Of a stretch of DNA of 64,000 nucleotides, positions 51,926-61,500 are shown in pieces. Under the pieces are notes generated by a model. It did no database searches. It had not been told where the DNA came from and saw only the letters and a program-made list of their open reading frames with translations. The translations under genes were made by a program, and so were the position numbers. The stretch's first letter is position 1. Each line of letters opens with the position of its first letter. The DNA comes from an uncultured Anaerolineae bacterium (lineage in GTDB: Bacteria; Chloroflexota; Anaerolineae; Aggregatilineales; Phototrophicaceae), in contig CAKQCB010000001.1 of assembly GCA_934216615.1 (NCBI GenBank), forward strand, positions 1 to 64,000. The letters are read 5' to 3'.

Positions 51926-51960
51926 AACACTTTGTGCAGAGAGAAAACCTGCACAAAGTG
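51926..51960. terminator. Perfect 12-bp hairpin after the M20 gene
   Basis: ACACTTTGTGCA and TGCACAAAGTGT pair perfectly around an 11-base loop, 15 bases beyond the stop of the minus-strand M20 gene and upstream of kbl. The following minus-strand TTTCACCC is a poor T run, so it may be a weak terminator or an RNA stabiliser. Confidence 0.55.
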
Positions 51961-51974
51961 TCAAGTTGATGAAT

Positions 51975-53150
51975 TTAGGCACCGTTCTTCAGTAAGCGTA
52001 ATGCGGTTTCAGCCAGTAAGGCCGCCCCTTTGGGGAACGTTTCTTCGCTAAGATCAAAAACAGGGTTGTGATGTGGGCGGTCAACATCATCCTTTTTTGC
52101 GCCCAACATGAACATGGCGCCGGGGGCTTTTTGCGTCATATAGCTGAAGTCTTCGCCCCCTAAACCCGCAGGCATGGGGAGAATACTATCTTCCCCAAAC
52201 AGATCAACCGCAGTTTGGCGAATTACGGCAGAAACTTTGGGCGCGTTATAGGTCGAAGGACAGCCATGCACGATGTCTAATTCATAAGTGCCACCCATCG
52301 CTTCAGCGACCGAGAAGGCTCTTTCCACTTCTTGGATGGTTTGTTGACGAATATCTTCATCGTATGTGCGAATCGTGCCGATGAGCGTGACTTCTTTGGG
52401 GATCACATTTTCAACCGTGCCCCCATGAATCGCGCCGATGGTGACGACGACTGGATGAACGGGATTGGTACGGCGTGAACGCACCCCTTGAATTGCGTTG
52501 ATGACCTGTGCGGCGATAAAAATAGGATCAATGCCTTCGTGCGGGCTGGCAGCATGGCATCCTTTACCGATGATCTTGCCGTAGAATTGGTCGCATGCCG
52601 CCGTGATGAATTCATCTTCGATGACGATTTTGCCAGCGGGTAAGTCACTGGCGACATGTTGGGCGATCACATAATCAACGCCTTCCATCGCGCCATCTTC
52701 GATCATACGGTACGCGCCACTTTTGCCTTCGGCATCTTGCATTTCTTCCGCAGGTTGGAATAACAAGCGGATTTCACCCGCAGGCCGTTCGTCCATGCTT
52801 GCAAAAATCTTCGCCACGCCCAGTAACATCGCGGTGTGCGAGTCGTGACCACAAGCGTGCATCTTGCCTTCGTTTTGCGAGGCATACTCCACTTCGTTGG
52901 CTTCTAAGATGGGCAGGGCATCCATATCTGCGCGGATGGCGACGACGGGGCTTCCTTCCCCTAAAGTTGCGACAACGCCTGTTTTACCGACGTTGGTTTT
53001 GACGTTCCAGCCCATTTCTTGCAAAATTTCTGCCACACGCTTCGACGTGCGGTATTCTTCAAAACCCAGTTCTGGGTGCATGTGAAAATCACGCCGCCAA
53101 ACGGTGATGTCGTTCCCAAACTCCTCAGCTCTTTCCAGTGTTTCAAGCAT
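51975..53150 (-). CDS. M20-family metallo-amidohydrolase (hippurate hydrolase/IAA-amino acid hydrolase type)
   Basis: This 391-residue peptidase-family enzyme has RRDFHMHPELGFEEYRTSKRVAEIL, the metal motif MHACGHDSHTAMLLG (~residue 100), FQPAEEMQDAEGKSGAYRMIEDG (metal Glu pair), IAQHVASDLPAGKI and FGEDSI..PAGLGGEDFSY near the end. It hydrolyses N-acyl amino acids; the exact substrate (hippurate, N-acetyl amino acids, indole-acetyl conjugates) is not visible. It is divergent from the oxidase gene at 53242. Confidence 0.9.
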   Translation of the reverse strand: MLETLERAEEFGNDITVWRRDFHMHPELGFEEYRTSKRVAEILQEMGWNVKTNVGKTGVVATLGEGSPVVAIRADMDALPILEANEVEYASQNEGKMHACGHDSHTAMLLGVAKIFASMDERPAGEIRLLFQPAEEMQDAEGKSGAYRMIEDGAMEGVDYVIAQHVASDLPAGKIVIEDEFITAACDQFYGKIIGKGCHAASPHEGIDPIFIAAQVINAIQGVRSRRTNPVHPVVVTIGAIHGGTVENVIPKEVTLIGTIRTYDEDIRQQTIQEVERAFSVAEAMGGTYELDIVHGCPSTYNAPKVSAVIRQTAVDLFGEDSILPMPAGLGGEDFSYMTQKAPGAMFMLGAKKDDVDRPHHNPVFDLSEETFPKGAALLAETALRLLKNGA

Positions 53151-53241
53151 AGTTTCAACTCCTCTACGGTATGGGATGGTTTATCGCTTTCAAGCTACAA
53201 TTTGCGATTATAGCGAATTGTAGACTTGGTAAGGACATACG

Positions 53242-54393
53242 ATGCAGTCCACCTTTGATGTCATTGTGATTGGCGCGGGTGCCGTCGGAAGCGCGACAGC
53301 CTATCATGTCGCCCGTACAGGCAAGAAAGTTTTACTGTTAGAACAATTTGAGATCGATCATGGACGGGGAAGCTCGTTCGGGCATTCACGTATTATCCGC
53401 TATGCCTATAGCGATCCTGAATATATACAACTGGCGAAGGCTGTCTACCCGATGTGGGCAGAGCTTCAAGCCGAAGCGGATTTGCCATTATATACCCTCA
53501 CAGGGGGCATCGACTTTGGCTTTCCTCACATCGACACGTTGCAGAACACCCTTCACAACTTGCAAAAGGCCGACGTGCCATTTGAAGTTTTTGATGCCCA
53601 ACAGGGCATGGAACGTTTCCCCCGTTTCCGGTTCGACGAAGGGATGCAAGTCGTTTATCAAGCGGATGCAGGCGTGTTGTTTGCATCTCGCTGTGTATTG
53701 GCGCATGTTCGCCTTGCCGAAAAGCAGGGCGCGGTGGTGATGAGTGAGACCAAAGTAGAGACGATCACCCCAGTCGGTGAAGGGGTGGAAGTCGTCACGA
53801 GCAAGGGGACATTCTCCGCGTCACGGTTGATCGTCACTGCGGGCGCGTGGGCGGGACAGCTCTTGAAACAAGTAGGGTTAAATTTGCCCCTACGCCCGAT
53901 CAAATGCCAAGAAAATTACTATCTGCCGATTCCGCTGACACCCTACGAAAGTCAAAACATGCCCATTTTTATCGGACATGGATCAGAAGTGTCGGATTAT
54001 TGGATTTATGGTTTGCCGAGCGTGAATGGCAGTGGCCTCAAGACGGGGGTGCATGGTGGCCCAGAGATTGACCCCGATAACCCTGACCGTACGCCAGAAG
54101 CCAACGTGGATCAGATCGTTCGGCAGTTTTATGCCAAAGTGATTCCGAGCGCTGCCAATGCCCCGTTGCGTCAAGAGCGTGTCTGTTTATACACCATGAC
54201 GCCAGATGAACATTTCATCATGGATCATCATCCACAACATCCGCAAATCATCATTGGTGCATGCTGTTCTGGACATGCGTTTAAGTTCAGCACGCTACTT
54301 GGGGAAATCCTCAGTGACTTGGCTATTGAAGGGGAAACCCCGCACGATATTGGTTTATTTCGTCTTTCACGGTTTGATGCAATCGAGGCTTAA
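53242..54393 (+). CDS. Monomeric sarcosine oxidase / N-methyl-tryptophan oxidase-like flavoprotein
   Basis: This 383-residue FAD-dependent amine oxidase has the dinucleotide motif VIVIGAGAVGSATAYHVARTGKKVLLLEQ and the MSOX-type GSSFGHSRIIRYAYSDPEYI. GHAFKFSTLLGEIL follows near the end. Cys ~315 in RVCLYTMTPDEHFIMD is at the position that bonds FAD covalently in monomeric sarcosine oxidase. It oxidises a secondary amine (N-methyl amino acid) to imine, producing H2O2. The next gene is a class V aminotransferase, 5 bases on. Confidence 0.88.
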   Translation: MQSTFDVIVIGAGAVGSATAYHVARTGKKVLLLEQFEIDHGRGSSFGHSRIIRYAYSDPEYIQLAKAVYPMWAELQAEADLPLYTLTGGIDFGFPHIDTLQNTLHNLQKADVPFEVFDAQQGMERFPRFRFDEGMQVVYQADAGVLFASRCVLAHVRLAEKQGAVVMSETKVETITPVGEGVEVVTSKGTFSASRLIVTAGAWAGQLLKQVGLNLPLRPIKCQENYYLPIPLTPYESQNMPIFIGHGSEVSDYWIYGLPSVNGSGLKTGVHGGPEIDPDNPDRTPEANVDQIVRQFYAKVIPSAANAPLRQERVCLYTMTPDEHFIMDHHPQHPQIIIGACCSGHAFKFSTLLGEILSDLAIEGETPHDIGLFRLSRFDAIEA

Positions 54394-54398
54394 CTATT

Positions 54399-55574
54399 GT
54401 GACATTTACACTTGAAACCCCCGAACAATTACGCCCGCAATTTTTATTGGATGAGTCGGTCATCTTTTTGAATCATGGTTCATTTGGGGCGTGTCCGCGC
54501 CCTGTATTTGCCGACTATCAAGCATGGCAACTCCGTTTAGAGCGCCAACCCGTACTCTTTTTAGGCCGTGAATATGATGCGCTCATGGCCGAAGCGATGG
54601 TTCCACTGGCTGAATATGTGAATGCGTCACCAGAAGACCTGATCTATGTGACCAACGCAACTGCGGGGGTGAACATCGTCGCGAAGTCACTTCAATTACA
54701 GGCAGGGGATGAAGTCCTCACGACAGATCATGAATATGGCGCGTGTACCTATGCGTGGCAGCATGAACTCGCCAAAGTCGGCGCGGTGTATGTGGAACAT
54801 CCGATCCCGTACCCGCTCACAACCCATGATGATTTTATCGAGGCATTTTGGGCAGGGGTGACACCCCGTACAAAAGTGATTTACCTGAGCCATATCACTT
54901 CGCCAACAGGGTTGACATTCCCCGTGAAAGCGATTTGTGAACGGGCGCGAGAGGCGGGCATTATCACGGTGATTGACGGTGCGCATGCGCCGGGTCACAT
55001 CCCCGTAGATTTGAAAGCGATTGATGCCGATTTTTACACGGGGAACCTGCACAAGTGGCTCTGTGCGCCAAAGGGGGCCGCATTCTTATATGTGCGCCCC
55101 GAATTTCAACCGCAGATGATCCCATTATGGATTAGTTGGGGCTATTTACCCGGCAGCAGCTATGTTCAGCGGATGCAACTGCAAGGGACGCGCGATCCTG
55201 CGTCATTTTTGACCGTTCCAAGCGCGTTACGTTTCCAAGCGGAACATCATTGGGGTGGGATTCGTGAGCGTTCGCACCAGTTGGTTAAAGAGGCTCGTCA
55301 ACGCATTTTAGATATTTGGGGCTTAACCCCCATCACCCCCGAAAGCGCGGATTGGTTTTACCAAATGGCGGCGATGCCTCTCCCCGCCGACACCAACGCC
55401 GACTTACTCAAAGCGACTTTGTATGACCGTTATCACATCGAAATTCCGATTGTGGTTTGGCAGGATAAAAAATTCATCCGCATTTCCATTCAGGGGTATA
55501 ACAACCATCAAGATGTTGATGCTTTGGTAAACGCACTTCAAGAACTGACGCGCGAAGAATCAATATTCGGTTAA
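54399..55574 (+). CDS. Class V aminotransferase-fold PLP enzyme (isopenicillin-N epimerase-like)
   Basis: The protein has 391 residues from GTG 54399. The N-terminal FLNHGSFGACPRPVFADYQAW is typical of isopenicillin-N-epimerase-like proteins. VTNATAGVNIVAKSL binds the PLP phosphate, VIDGAHAPGHIPVDLKAIDADFYTGNLHKWLCAPKG holds the Asp and the PLP lysine (~218). Members include epimerases, lyases and desulfurases. The operon with a sarcosine oxidase-like gene suggests amino-acid catabolism; beta-lactam chemistry is unlikely here. Confidence 0.87.
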   Translation: MTFTLETPEQLRPQFLLDESVIFLNHGSFGACPRPVFADYQAWQLRLERQPVLFLGREYDALMAEAMVPLAEYVNASPEDLIYVTNATAGVNIVAKSLQLQAGDEVLTTDHEYGACTYAWQHELAKVGAVYVEHPIPYPLTTHDDFIEAFWAGVTPRTKVIYLSHITSPTGLTFPVKAICERAREAGIITVIDGAHAPGHIPVDLKAIDADFYTGNLHKWLCAPKGAAFLYVRPEFQPQMIPLWISWGYLPGSSYVQRMQLQGTRDPASFLTVPSALRFQAEHHWGGIRERSHQLVKEARQRILDIWGLTPITPESADWFYQMAAMPLPADTNADLLKATLYDRYHIEIPIVVWQDKKFIRISIQGYNNHQDVDALVNALQELTREESIFG

Positions 55575-55582
55575 GTTTGAAA

Positions 55583-55619
55583 ATGCCCTGTCAATAGAGG
55601 CTTAAGGTTGGCAGGGCAT
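55583..55619 (+). terminator. Possible terminator after the aminotransferase-like gene
   Basis: ATGCCCTGTCAA pairs with TTGGCAGGGCAT (one mismatch) around a 13-base loop; the following TGTTGATTTA is only moderately T-rich. Confidence 0.6.
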
Positions 55620-55671
55620 GTGTTGATTTATGATTTGAAAATATCTGTTTGTGCATGCCAAGGTGAGGTGT

Positions 55672-56523
55672 ATGAAGCGAAAGATGATCTTAGCGCTTAT
55701 TTTACTCATCGGCTTTCTTTTTGTGCGTTCTCAACATGATGCGTGGGTTGCTCATCCATCCCTCACGCGCCCTTTTTTCATCCTCTTGATCCCTTTCCTC
55801 ATGGTGATGTGTTTCATCTCTATACGAGCAATCGGCGCATGGAACTTGTCGCAACTTCGACGGATATGGCGCCTGAGTTTGAAACAAGTTGGGTGGGGGA
55901 TTCCGCTTATCCATTTTATCCTTTTACTCGTCGGACTTGCGTTGATTTCAACCCACGAAAACATCCACCCGCAAGGCGTCATCACGTTAATCACCCCTGC
56001 GGTGATGGGGTTTCATGCTGCGCTGTTATTTTCCCCGAGTGACGAGCGCGTTTTAGAATTACTGCTGACCTATCCGCAGGCGCTTTTACATTTGGTGATC
56101 GGGCGAATCACGCTTTGTTTAGGGTTACATCTCAGTATTGCGGTGGGGGTACAGGCATTGGTTTCAGTCACTCAACCTGAAATTGATTTTATGGGCGGTC
56201 TGGTCGCATGGGTTCCCGCCACTTTGTTACTGTTCGCGTTTGGTTTTTCCATCACATTACGTTCGCGGGAATTGGTGTTCGGAATTTTGATCGTCCTGAT
56301 TGTCCTGATCACAACAGGGTTTGCGGTGGATTCCATCTATGCAGGGATGCCTGATTTATGGGGGATTTTCCCCTATATTCCCCAACAACGCCCGTTCTTT
56401 ATGGCCGAGATTGACTTTTTGATAAACCGTGTGGTGGTCATTTTATTGGCGTGTTATTTGCTGTTCTCAGCACTTCGCCAGTTACAAAACACAGAGTGGA
56501 TTTTGACAGGAAAAGACGGATAA
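55672..56523 (+). CDS. ABC-2 type exporter membrane protein (first)
   Basis: The protein has 283 residues from ATG 55672, preceded by AGGTGAGG. It has about seven hydrophobic segments with short loops and no enzymatic motif. Its place before another membrane protein and an ABC ATPase indicates a permease subunit. The substrate is unknown. ATG 55672 is preferred over GTG 55651. Confidence 0.7.
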   Translation: MKRKMILALILLIGFLFVRSQHDAWVAHPSLTRPFFILLIPFLMVMCFISIRAIGAWNLSQLRRIWRLSLKQVGWGIPLIHFILLLVGLALISTHENIHPQGVITLITPAVMGFHAALLFSPSDERVLELLLTYPQALLHLVIGRITLCLGLHLSIAVGVQALVSVTQPEIDFMGGLVAWVPATLLLFAFGFSITLRSRELVFGILIVLIVLITTGFAVDSIYAGMPDLWGIFPYIPQQRPFFMAEIDFLINRVVVILLACYLLFSALRQLQNTEWILTGKDG

Positions 56524-56540
56524 AAGGGGGATGCTCTAGG

Positions 56541-57347
56541 ATGACATCAGCATTTTGGAATTTGGTGAAGTATGAGTTTCTCATCAACTGGCGACGGCGC
56601 ACCATCTTGTTTGGCTGTCTCGTTTTTACGGGGGTCATCATCTTTGTCTATTTAATCTCAAACCAACCACGTTTGCATGATATGGATTATGAAACCCAAA
56701 CAACATTCGCCACCAATTTTATGGGCCTGTATTTTCAGACCACTCAATTTTTCTTATTTGTCATGTTACCTATGCTGACAGTCGAAATCTTTGCTCGCGA
56801 CCGTCAAATAGGGGTTTATGAACTGCTGAGGACATTTCCAGTCACGCCATTGACGTACATTTTAGGGAAATTAGTTGCGGTGATGGGCGTGGTTCTGCTT
56901 GGGGTCGTCGTAATCAGCGCTGTGATCGGCATCTACTGGTGGTTGCAGATTGGGGCTTTTGATCTACTCTGGTTTGTGGGGAATGTGTTCCTCACATTGG
57001 GGGTACCCGCTTTGATCGCTTGTGGGCTGTCTGCACTGTTGGCAATTTCACAACCGACACGTCGCCGTGCCGTCTTTGTCGGGTTGATCTATCTGGTGGT
57101 GACGGCGGTTTTGTTTGCGCGGTCTTTCGCTTCCGACATCATTTTCTTGGATTATATTGCCACATCTCGCCCCTTGCTCATTCGCTATCACATTTTGCCT
57201 ACTTTGCGGGCATTTAACATGGCCCAAGATACAGCCGATGTCACGGTGATCCATCTTTTATTGACGAATGTAGTCGCGCTTCTTCAACTCATCCTCTTGG
57301 TTTTCCTCGGGAATCAATGGTTAAAACGGCAGGGTTCACATGATTGA
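56541..57347 (+). CDS. ABC-2 type exporter permease (second)
   Basis: The protein has 268 residues from ATG 56541. The cytoplasmic N-terminus FWNLVKYEFLINWRRRTILFG is the typical elbow of ABC-2 permeases. Six membrane segments follow; YELLRTFPVTPLTYILGKLVAV is the family loop motif (as in NosY/gliding-type exporters). It overlaps the ATPase gene by 8 bases. Confidence 0.83.
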   Translation: MTSAFWNLVKYEFLINWRRRTILFGCLVFTGVIIFVYLISNQPRLHDMDYETQTTFATNFMGLYFQTTQFFLFVMLPMLTVEIFARDRQIGVYELLRTFPVTPLTYILGKLVAVMGVVLLGVVVISAVIGIYWWLQIGAFDLLWFVGNVFLTLGVPALIACGLSALLAISQPTRRRAVFVGLIYLVVTAVLFARSFASDIIFLDYIATSRPLLIRYHILPTLRAFNMAQDTADVTVIHLLLTNVVALLQLILLVFLGNQWLKRQGSHD

Positions 57348-58227
57348 AATCAAACATCTGACGAAGACATATTCACAACGTGGAGGCGATAAACACGCGC
57401 TCAGCAATATCAGCTTACAGATTGGCACCGGGATGTTTGGGCTTTTAGGCCCTAATGGCGCGGGCAAAACAACCTTGATGCGCATCCTCGCTGGCATTTT
57501 GCGCCCGACCTCTGGCACCGCCGTTGTGTTTGGGAATGATCTCCAAACAGAGCAGGGGCGGTTTAAAGCAAAACAACATTTAGGCTATTTACCGCAAGAG
57601 ATAGGGTTGTATCCAAACCTTACAGGGATGGAGTTCTTAAAGTTTGTTGCGGGCATGAAGGGCGTGACAGGCATCGACGTTCAGCGCCAAGTCGAGCGTG
57701 TATTAGAGATTGTACGTCTGGCAGATGTCGCTAAAACTCCCTTGAAAGCTTATTCCGGCGGGATGAAGCGACGGATTGGCATCGCGCAAGCGTTATTGGG
57801 GGATGTTCAATTATTAATTGTTGACGAACCGACAACCGGGCTAGACCCCGAAGAACGTTTGAGAATTCGGAACATGTTTGCCGAGATCGCTCTACAAAGT
57901 ACGATTATCCTGTCAACGCACATCATTGAAGACATCAGCCAAAGCTGTCGTTCAATGGCGCTGATTGCGAACGGTCATATCAAATTTGAAGGTGACCCCT
58001 TATCACTGGCGAAACAAGCACAAGGTCATGTATGGCAGGTGAACCAGAGTATGCCTTTTCAAAAAGAGGGGTTCACGGTTGCCTCTACATTACAGGTCAA
58101 TGAGGGGTTGCAATATCGTTTGATTGGGGATTCTAAGCCAACGCCGGAAGCGGTTCCGCTTGAACCTACCCTTGAAGATGGCTATTTATACCTGATGCAA
58201 AGCGTACGTGCGCCAACGAGTTCATAA
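57340..58227 (+). CDS. ABC-2 type exporter ATPase
   Basis: This 295-residue ATPase has Walker A GPNGAGKTTLMR (~residues 39-50), Q-loop LGYLPQEIGLYPNLTG, signature YSGGMKRRIGIAQALLG, Walker B LLIVDEPTTGLDP and switch STHIIEDI. A ~70-residue C-terminal tail (VWQVNQSMPFQKEGFTVAS) is typical of the drug/lipid exporter ATPases. It serves the two permeases upstream. Confidence 0.92.
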   Translation: MIEIKHLTKTYSQRGGDKHALSNISLQIGTGMFGLLGPNGAGKTTLMRILAGILRPTSGTAVVFGNDLQTEQGRFKAKQHLGYLPQEIGLYPNLTGMEFLKFVAGMKGVTGIDVQRQVERVLEIVRLADVAKTPLKAYSGGMKRRIGIAQALLGDVQLLIVDEPTTGLDPEERLRIRNMFAEIALQSTIILSTHIIEDISQSCRSMALIANGHIKFEGDPLSLAKQAQGHVWQVNQSMPFQKEGFTVASTLQVNEGLQYRLIGDSKPTPEAVPLEPTLEDGYLYLMQSVRAPTSS

Positions 58228-58410
58228 AAGGTGAAAAGTATCGCCACCGTTCCCGAACAGACCATGTTTAGAACTAAGTTGATTATTTAGTTAAAAATCA
58301 ACATTCTAGAATCGCCTTAGTCAATCTATTGTTAACAAAGCTTATACTACGCTGATAGCATAGAGTATTCTTTACATCACTTTATACATAAAGTAGAGCG
58401 TCTAAGCGGA

Positions 58411-58497
58411 GTGGGTGTGCCTCGTATTGAAGACTGGAATCAAGGCAAAACTGATTTCAGCTCGTCGAACGTAAATATAAACCCAACAGGGATATAG
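58411..58497 (+). CDS. Possible small ORF, 26-28 residues
   Basis: A GTG at 58411 or 58417 follows GCGGAG and opens a frame encoding VPRIEDWNQGKTDFSSSNV and nine more residues to TAG. It is the only ribosome-site-supported frame in the gap. The peptide is hydrophilic with no recognised family, and chance is a real alternative. Confidence 0.2.
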   Translation: MGVPRIEDWNQGKTDFSSSNVNINPTGI

Positions 58498-58517
58498 CAC
58501 ATGACTATATCCCTGTT
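58485..58517 (-). terminator. Probable terminator of the pullulanase gene
   Basis: AACAGGGATATA and TATATCCCTGTT form a perfect 12-bp stem with a 9-base loop, 12 bases past the pullulanase stop. The minus-strand run GGGTTTATATTT is only moderately T-rich. Confidence 0.6.
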
Positions 58518-58528
58518 ATGTTGATTCT

Positions 58529-61500
58529 TTAGGATGCGTTTTGAGGTACGACGAAGACGGCACTTGTCAGCGCGGGGACGGTGAAAGTTCCTGTTGCTGC
58601 GTCCACGCTGGACGTTGTGACAACAGCATCCGTAGAGTTGGCAAATACTGGATGCAGTTCAAACGCTTGACCGACAGCATCCTCAACGCGGGTGCTGACC
58701 GTTTCGGTCGTTACATTGAAGATCACCATGATGCGGTCATAGTTGGGGTCTAAATCTTCTCCCACTAAGTCGCTCAAACTCATTACAATCAGGCCGGGGG
58801 TTTGTTCAGTACCGGTGTTATAGAACACAACGCGATCAATCACGTCTTGTTCTGTGCGCAGGCGGAACAACAGTGAGCTACTGCGGATTTGCAAGATTTC
58901 GCGGAAATGTTCCATCGCGCGGGTGATCTGGGCATTCGTCACAACCAAGTCAGGATTAGCCAGTAAGGGTTGTTGGATTTCCCAGTTATCTTGGTTATCC
59001 CATGCAGGGGGTAGGCCACGTCCCCAATTGTTAGATTGATACGTCCAGTCGATGGCGTTGTACCAATCGCCACTGTCATAGCTGTTTCGGTCGAGTGATT
59101 TCGAGCGCAGAATATCATCGCCAGCGTGGAAGAACGGAACCCCTTGCGAAAAAGCGACAATGCTCAACCCCAGATTTTGCATTCTCACCCGATCATCTAT
59201 GGAGGTGAGAAGCGGGGATTTGACTTGAATCACATCAAAAAGGGTTTCGTTGTCATGTGCCGAAACATAGACGATGTTCTCTTGCGGGTCGGCAGTATAG
59301 CCCGCAGGTTGATTGTTGTAATCGACTTGCGCGCCTATAACGCTTGCGCCTGTCGAATCAATCAAGGGATAGTTCGCGAGATTGCCGGCTAACCCAATGC
59401 GAATCCAATCTGTAGAGTGGAGAAGGTCGGCCAATTGGGTGTCGGCATCGCGGGTTTCAGCATCGTTGGGATTGGTGAACAGCCCATTGATGAACCCTTG
59501 TTCTTGGATGCCGCTGAAAGGTGTACCCCCGCGCACGCCGTCTCGCAGGCGGTCGCTGAAAGTGCCAATGCCTGTCCCTGCCATGTTGCCAATGGCGGCA
59601 TTCACCCCGCGTGCATTGCCTAACACTTCGCCAAAATCCCAGCCTTCACCATAGATATAAATGGCTTGCCCATCTACCCCATCGGTTTCTACGGTGAGGT
59701 TATCGACGGCTTCGCGCAGGGCGACCATATTCTCCAGCATGTGATGGCCCATCAGGTCAAAGCGGAAGCCGTCTACACGATAGGCGGTTGCCCACGTAAG
59801 AACAGAATCAATCAGCAGACGTTCCATCATCACGTGTTCGCTGGCTGTATTTTGACAGCAGGTTGAGGTTTCAATGCGCCCTTCGCTGTTCAAGCGGTGA
59901 TAATACCCGGGCACGATGCGGTCTAAAACTGAGCGTGAAGATTGGCCTGCATCGCTTGTGTGGTTGTAGACTACGTCCATCACGACCCGTAACCCTGCTT
60001 GATTGAGAGCTTGCACCATCGCGCGGAACTCAATAATTCTTTGAATCCCTGTAGGATTGGTGGCGTAACTCCCCTCTGGGGTGGTGTAGTGATATGGATC
60101 ATAACCCCAGTTAAACCCGTCTACCGAACGCACCGCATCGATCAGCGCTTGTTGTTCTTCAGAATCGGACGGTAGGGCGAGTAAAACATCACGGTCTGCT
60201 TCTTGACGTTCATCCGCATTTTCATTGATCGAGGCGATATCAAAGACGGGCAACAGATGGATGTGAGTTAAGCCTGCGTTCGCCAACGCTTGCAAGTGTT
60301 GCATTCCGTTAGATTCGGTTTCGGTGAACGCCATGAATGTCCCACGGTTTAACGCGCTCACACTTTCATCCTGAATACTGAAATCCCGAACATGCAGTTC
60401 GTAGATCACAATATCTTCAGGGGCATCCAATTCGGGTTTGAGGGTTTCGAGCCAGCCGTCAGGCATCAACGACGGATCGCTTAAATCAACAATTTGACTG
60501 CGCGTGCTATTCATCGACAAGCTGAACGAATATGGATCAGTCACGAGGTTGGTCACAATCGCTCGTTCAGTAGGGGCGTAGACGGTCACCTCATAGAGAT
60601 AGTAATGGTTACGCCAATCCGCTTCCCCTGTGATGCTCCAGTTGCCCGTTTCATCGTTGCGCGTCATATCAAAAAGTGTGGCTTCGCTGGTTTCTTCCGC
60701 ATCGGCAAATAAGTGGAAACGTACATTTTGCGCTGTCGGCGCCCAGACGCTGATAGTGGGAATATCGTTTTCCCAAGTGACTCCAAGCGGGTCATCATTG
60801 GCATACAGGTCGTCGAGGACAACGGCGGCTTGCACGCCCGTCGCATCCCCCAAGACGGTATCATTATTAAAATGCACTGAAAGCGCGGTTTGCCCTAATA
60901 AAATATCGGGGACGAGCGCGAGATCACCCTCTGAAATCTTGAGCGCGAAATAATCGCTCAAGTAGGGATGTTGGGTGAGGAGTTCTTCGCTGAAGCCCGA
61001 ACGATCATATTCAAGGATGATCGACTCGCCGCCTTCAATACCTTCTGCGGTTAGGTCAAGTTCTGCGGTTGGGCTGTAATGCAGTCGATACACTGCACCG
61101 GGAACCCGCCCAATATTCCATGCGAGGGTGTCGCGCGTGAGCCATAACCCGCGGGAAGTAAAGAGACTGCCGGTAGCAGGCCCGCTTTCACCACCTACTG
61201 TAATCGTCATAATGTTTGTCGCCGTATCAAAACTAAACACCGTTTCACTATCATTTTCGGGAACGCTGAAGCCAATGTTCGGGCCATTTTGTGCGCCGTT
61301 ATCGCCATAGTTTAATGACCATGTCTCATTAAAAGCGACTTTGGCTTCATAAAACCCTTCTGGTATCGCGGTGGTTGTGTATGTGTAGATGCCGTCACCA
61401 TCGGGGTCTTGTAACAGCGTGCGCAAACACCACGGTGCCCAATCTTCCGCACAGCCGATCTCGCTTTGATAACTACCCGGCACGTTGGCGAGGATGGAAT

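Larger units (their letters stand above)
58228..58528. other. 301-base intergenic region between ABC exporter and pullulanase
   Basis: The region is AT-rich in its first half, with TATACT at about 58343 as a possible -10. A 28-codon frame lies at 58411-58497, and a hairpin AACAGGGATATA/TATATCCCTGTT at 58485-58517. No larger gene or RNA is recognisable. Confidence 0.5.

Noticed and set aside
54399..55574. Isopenicillin-N epimerase as evidence for a beta-lactam cluster
   Set aside because: No synthase or NRPS genes lie nearby; the name reflects a broad PLP subfamily.
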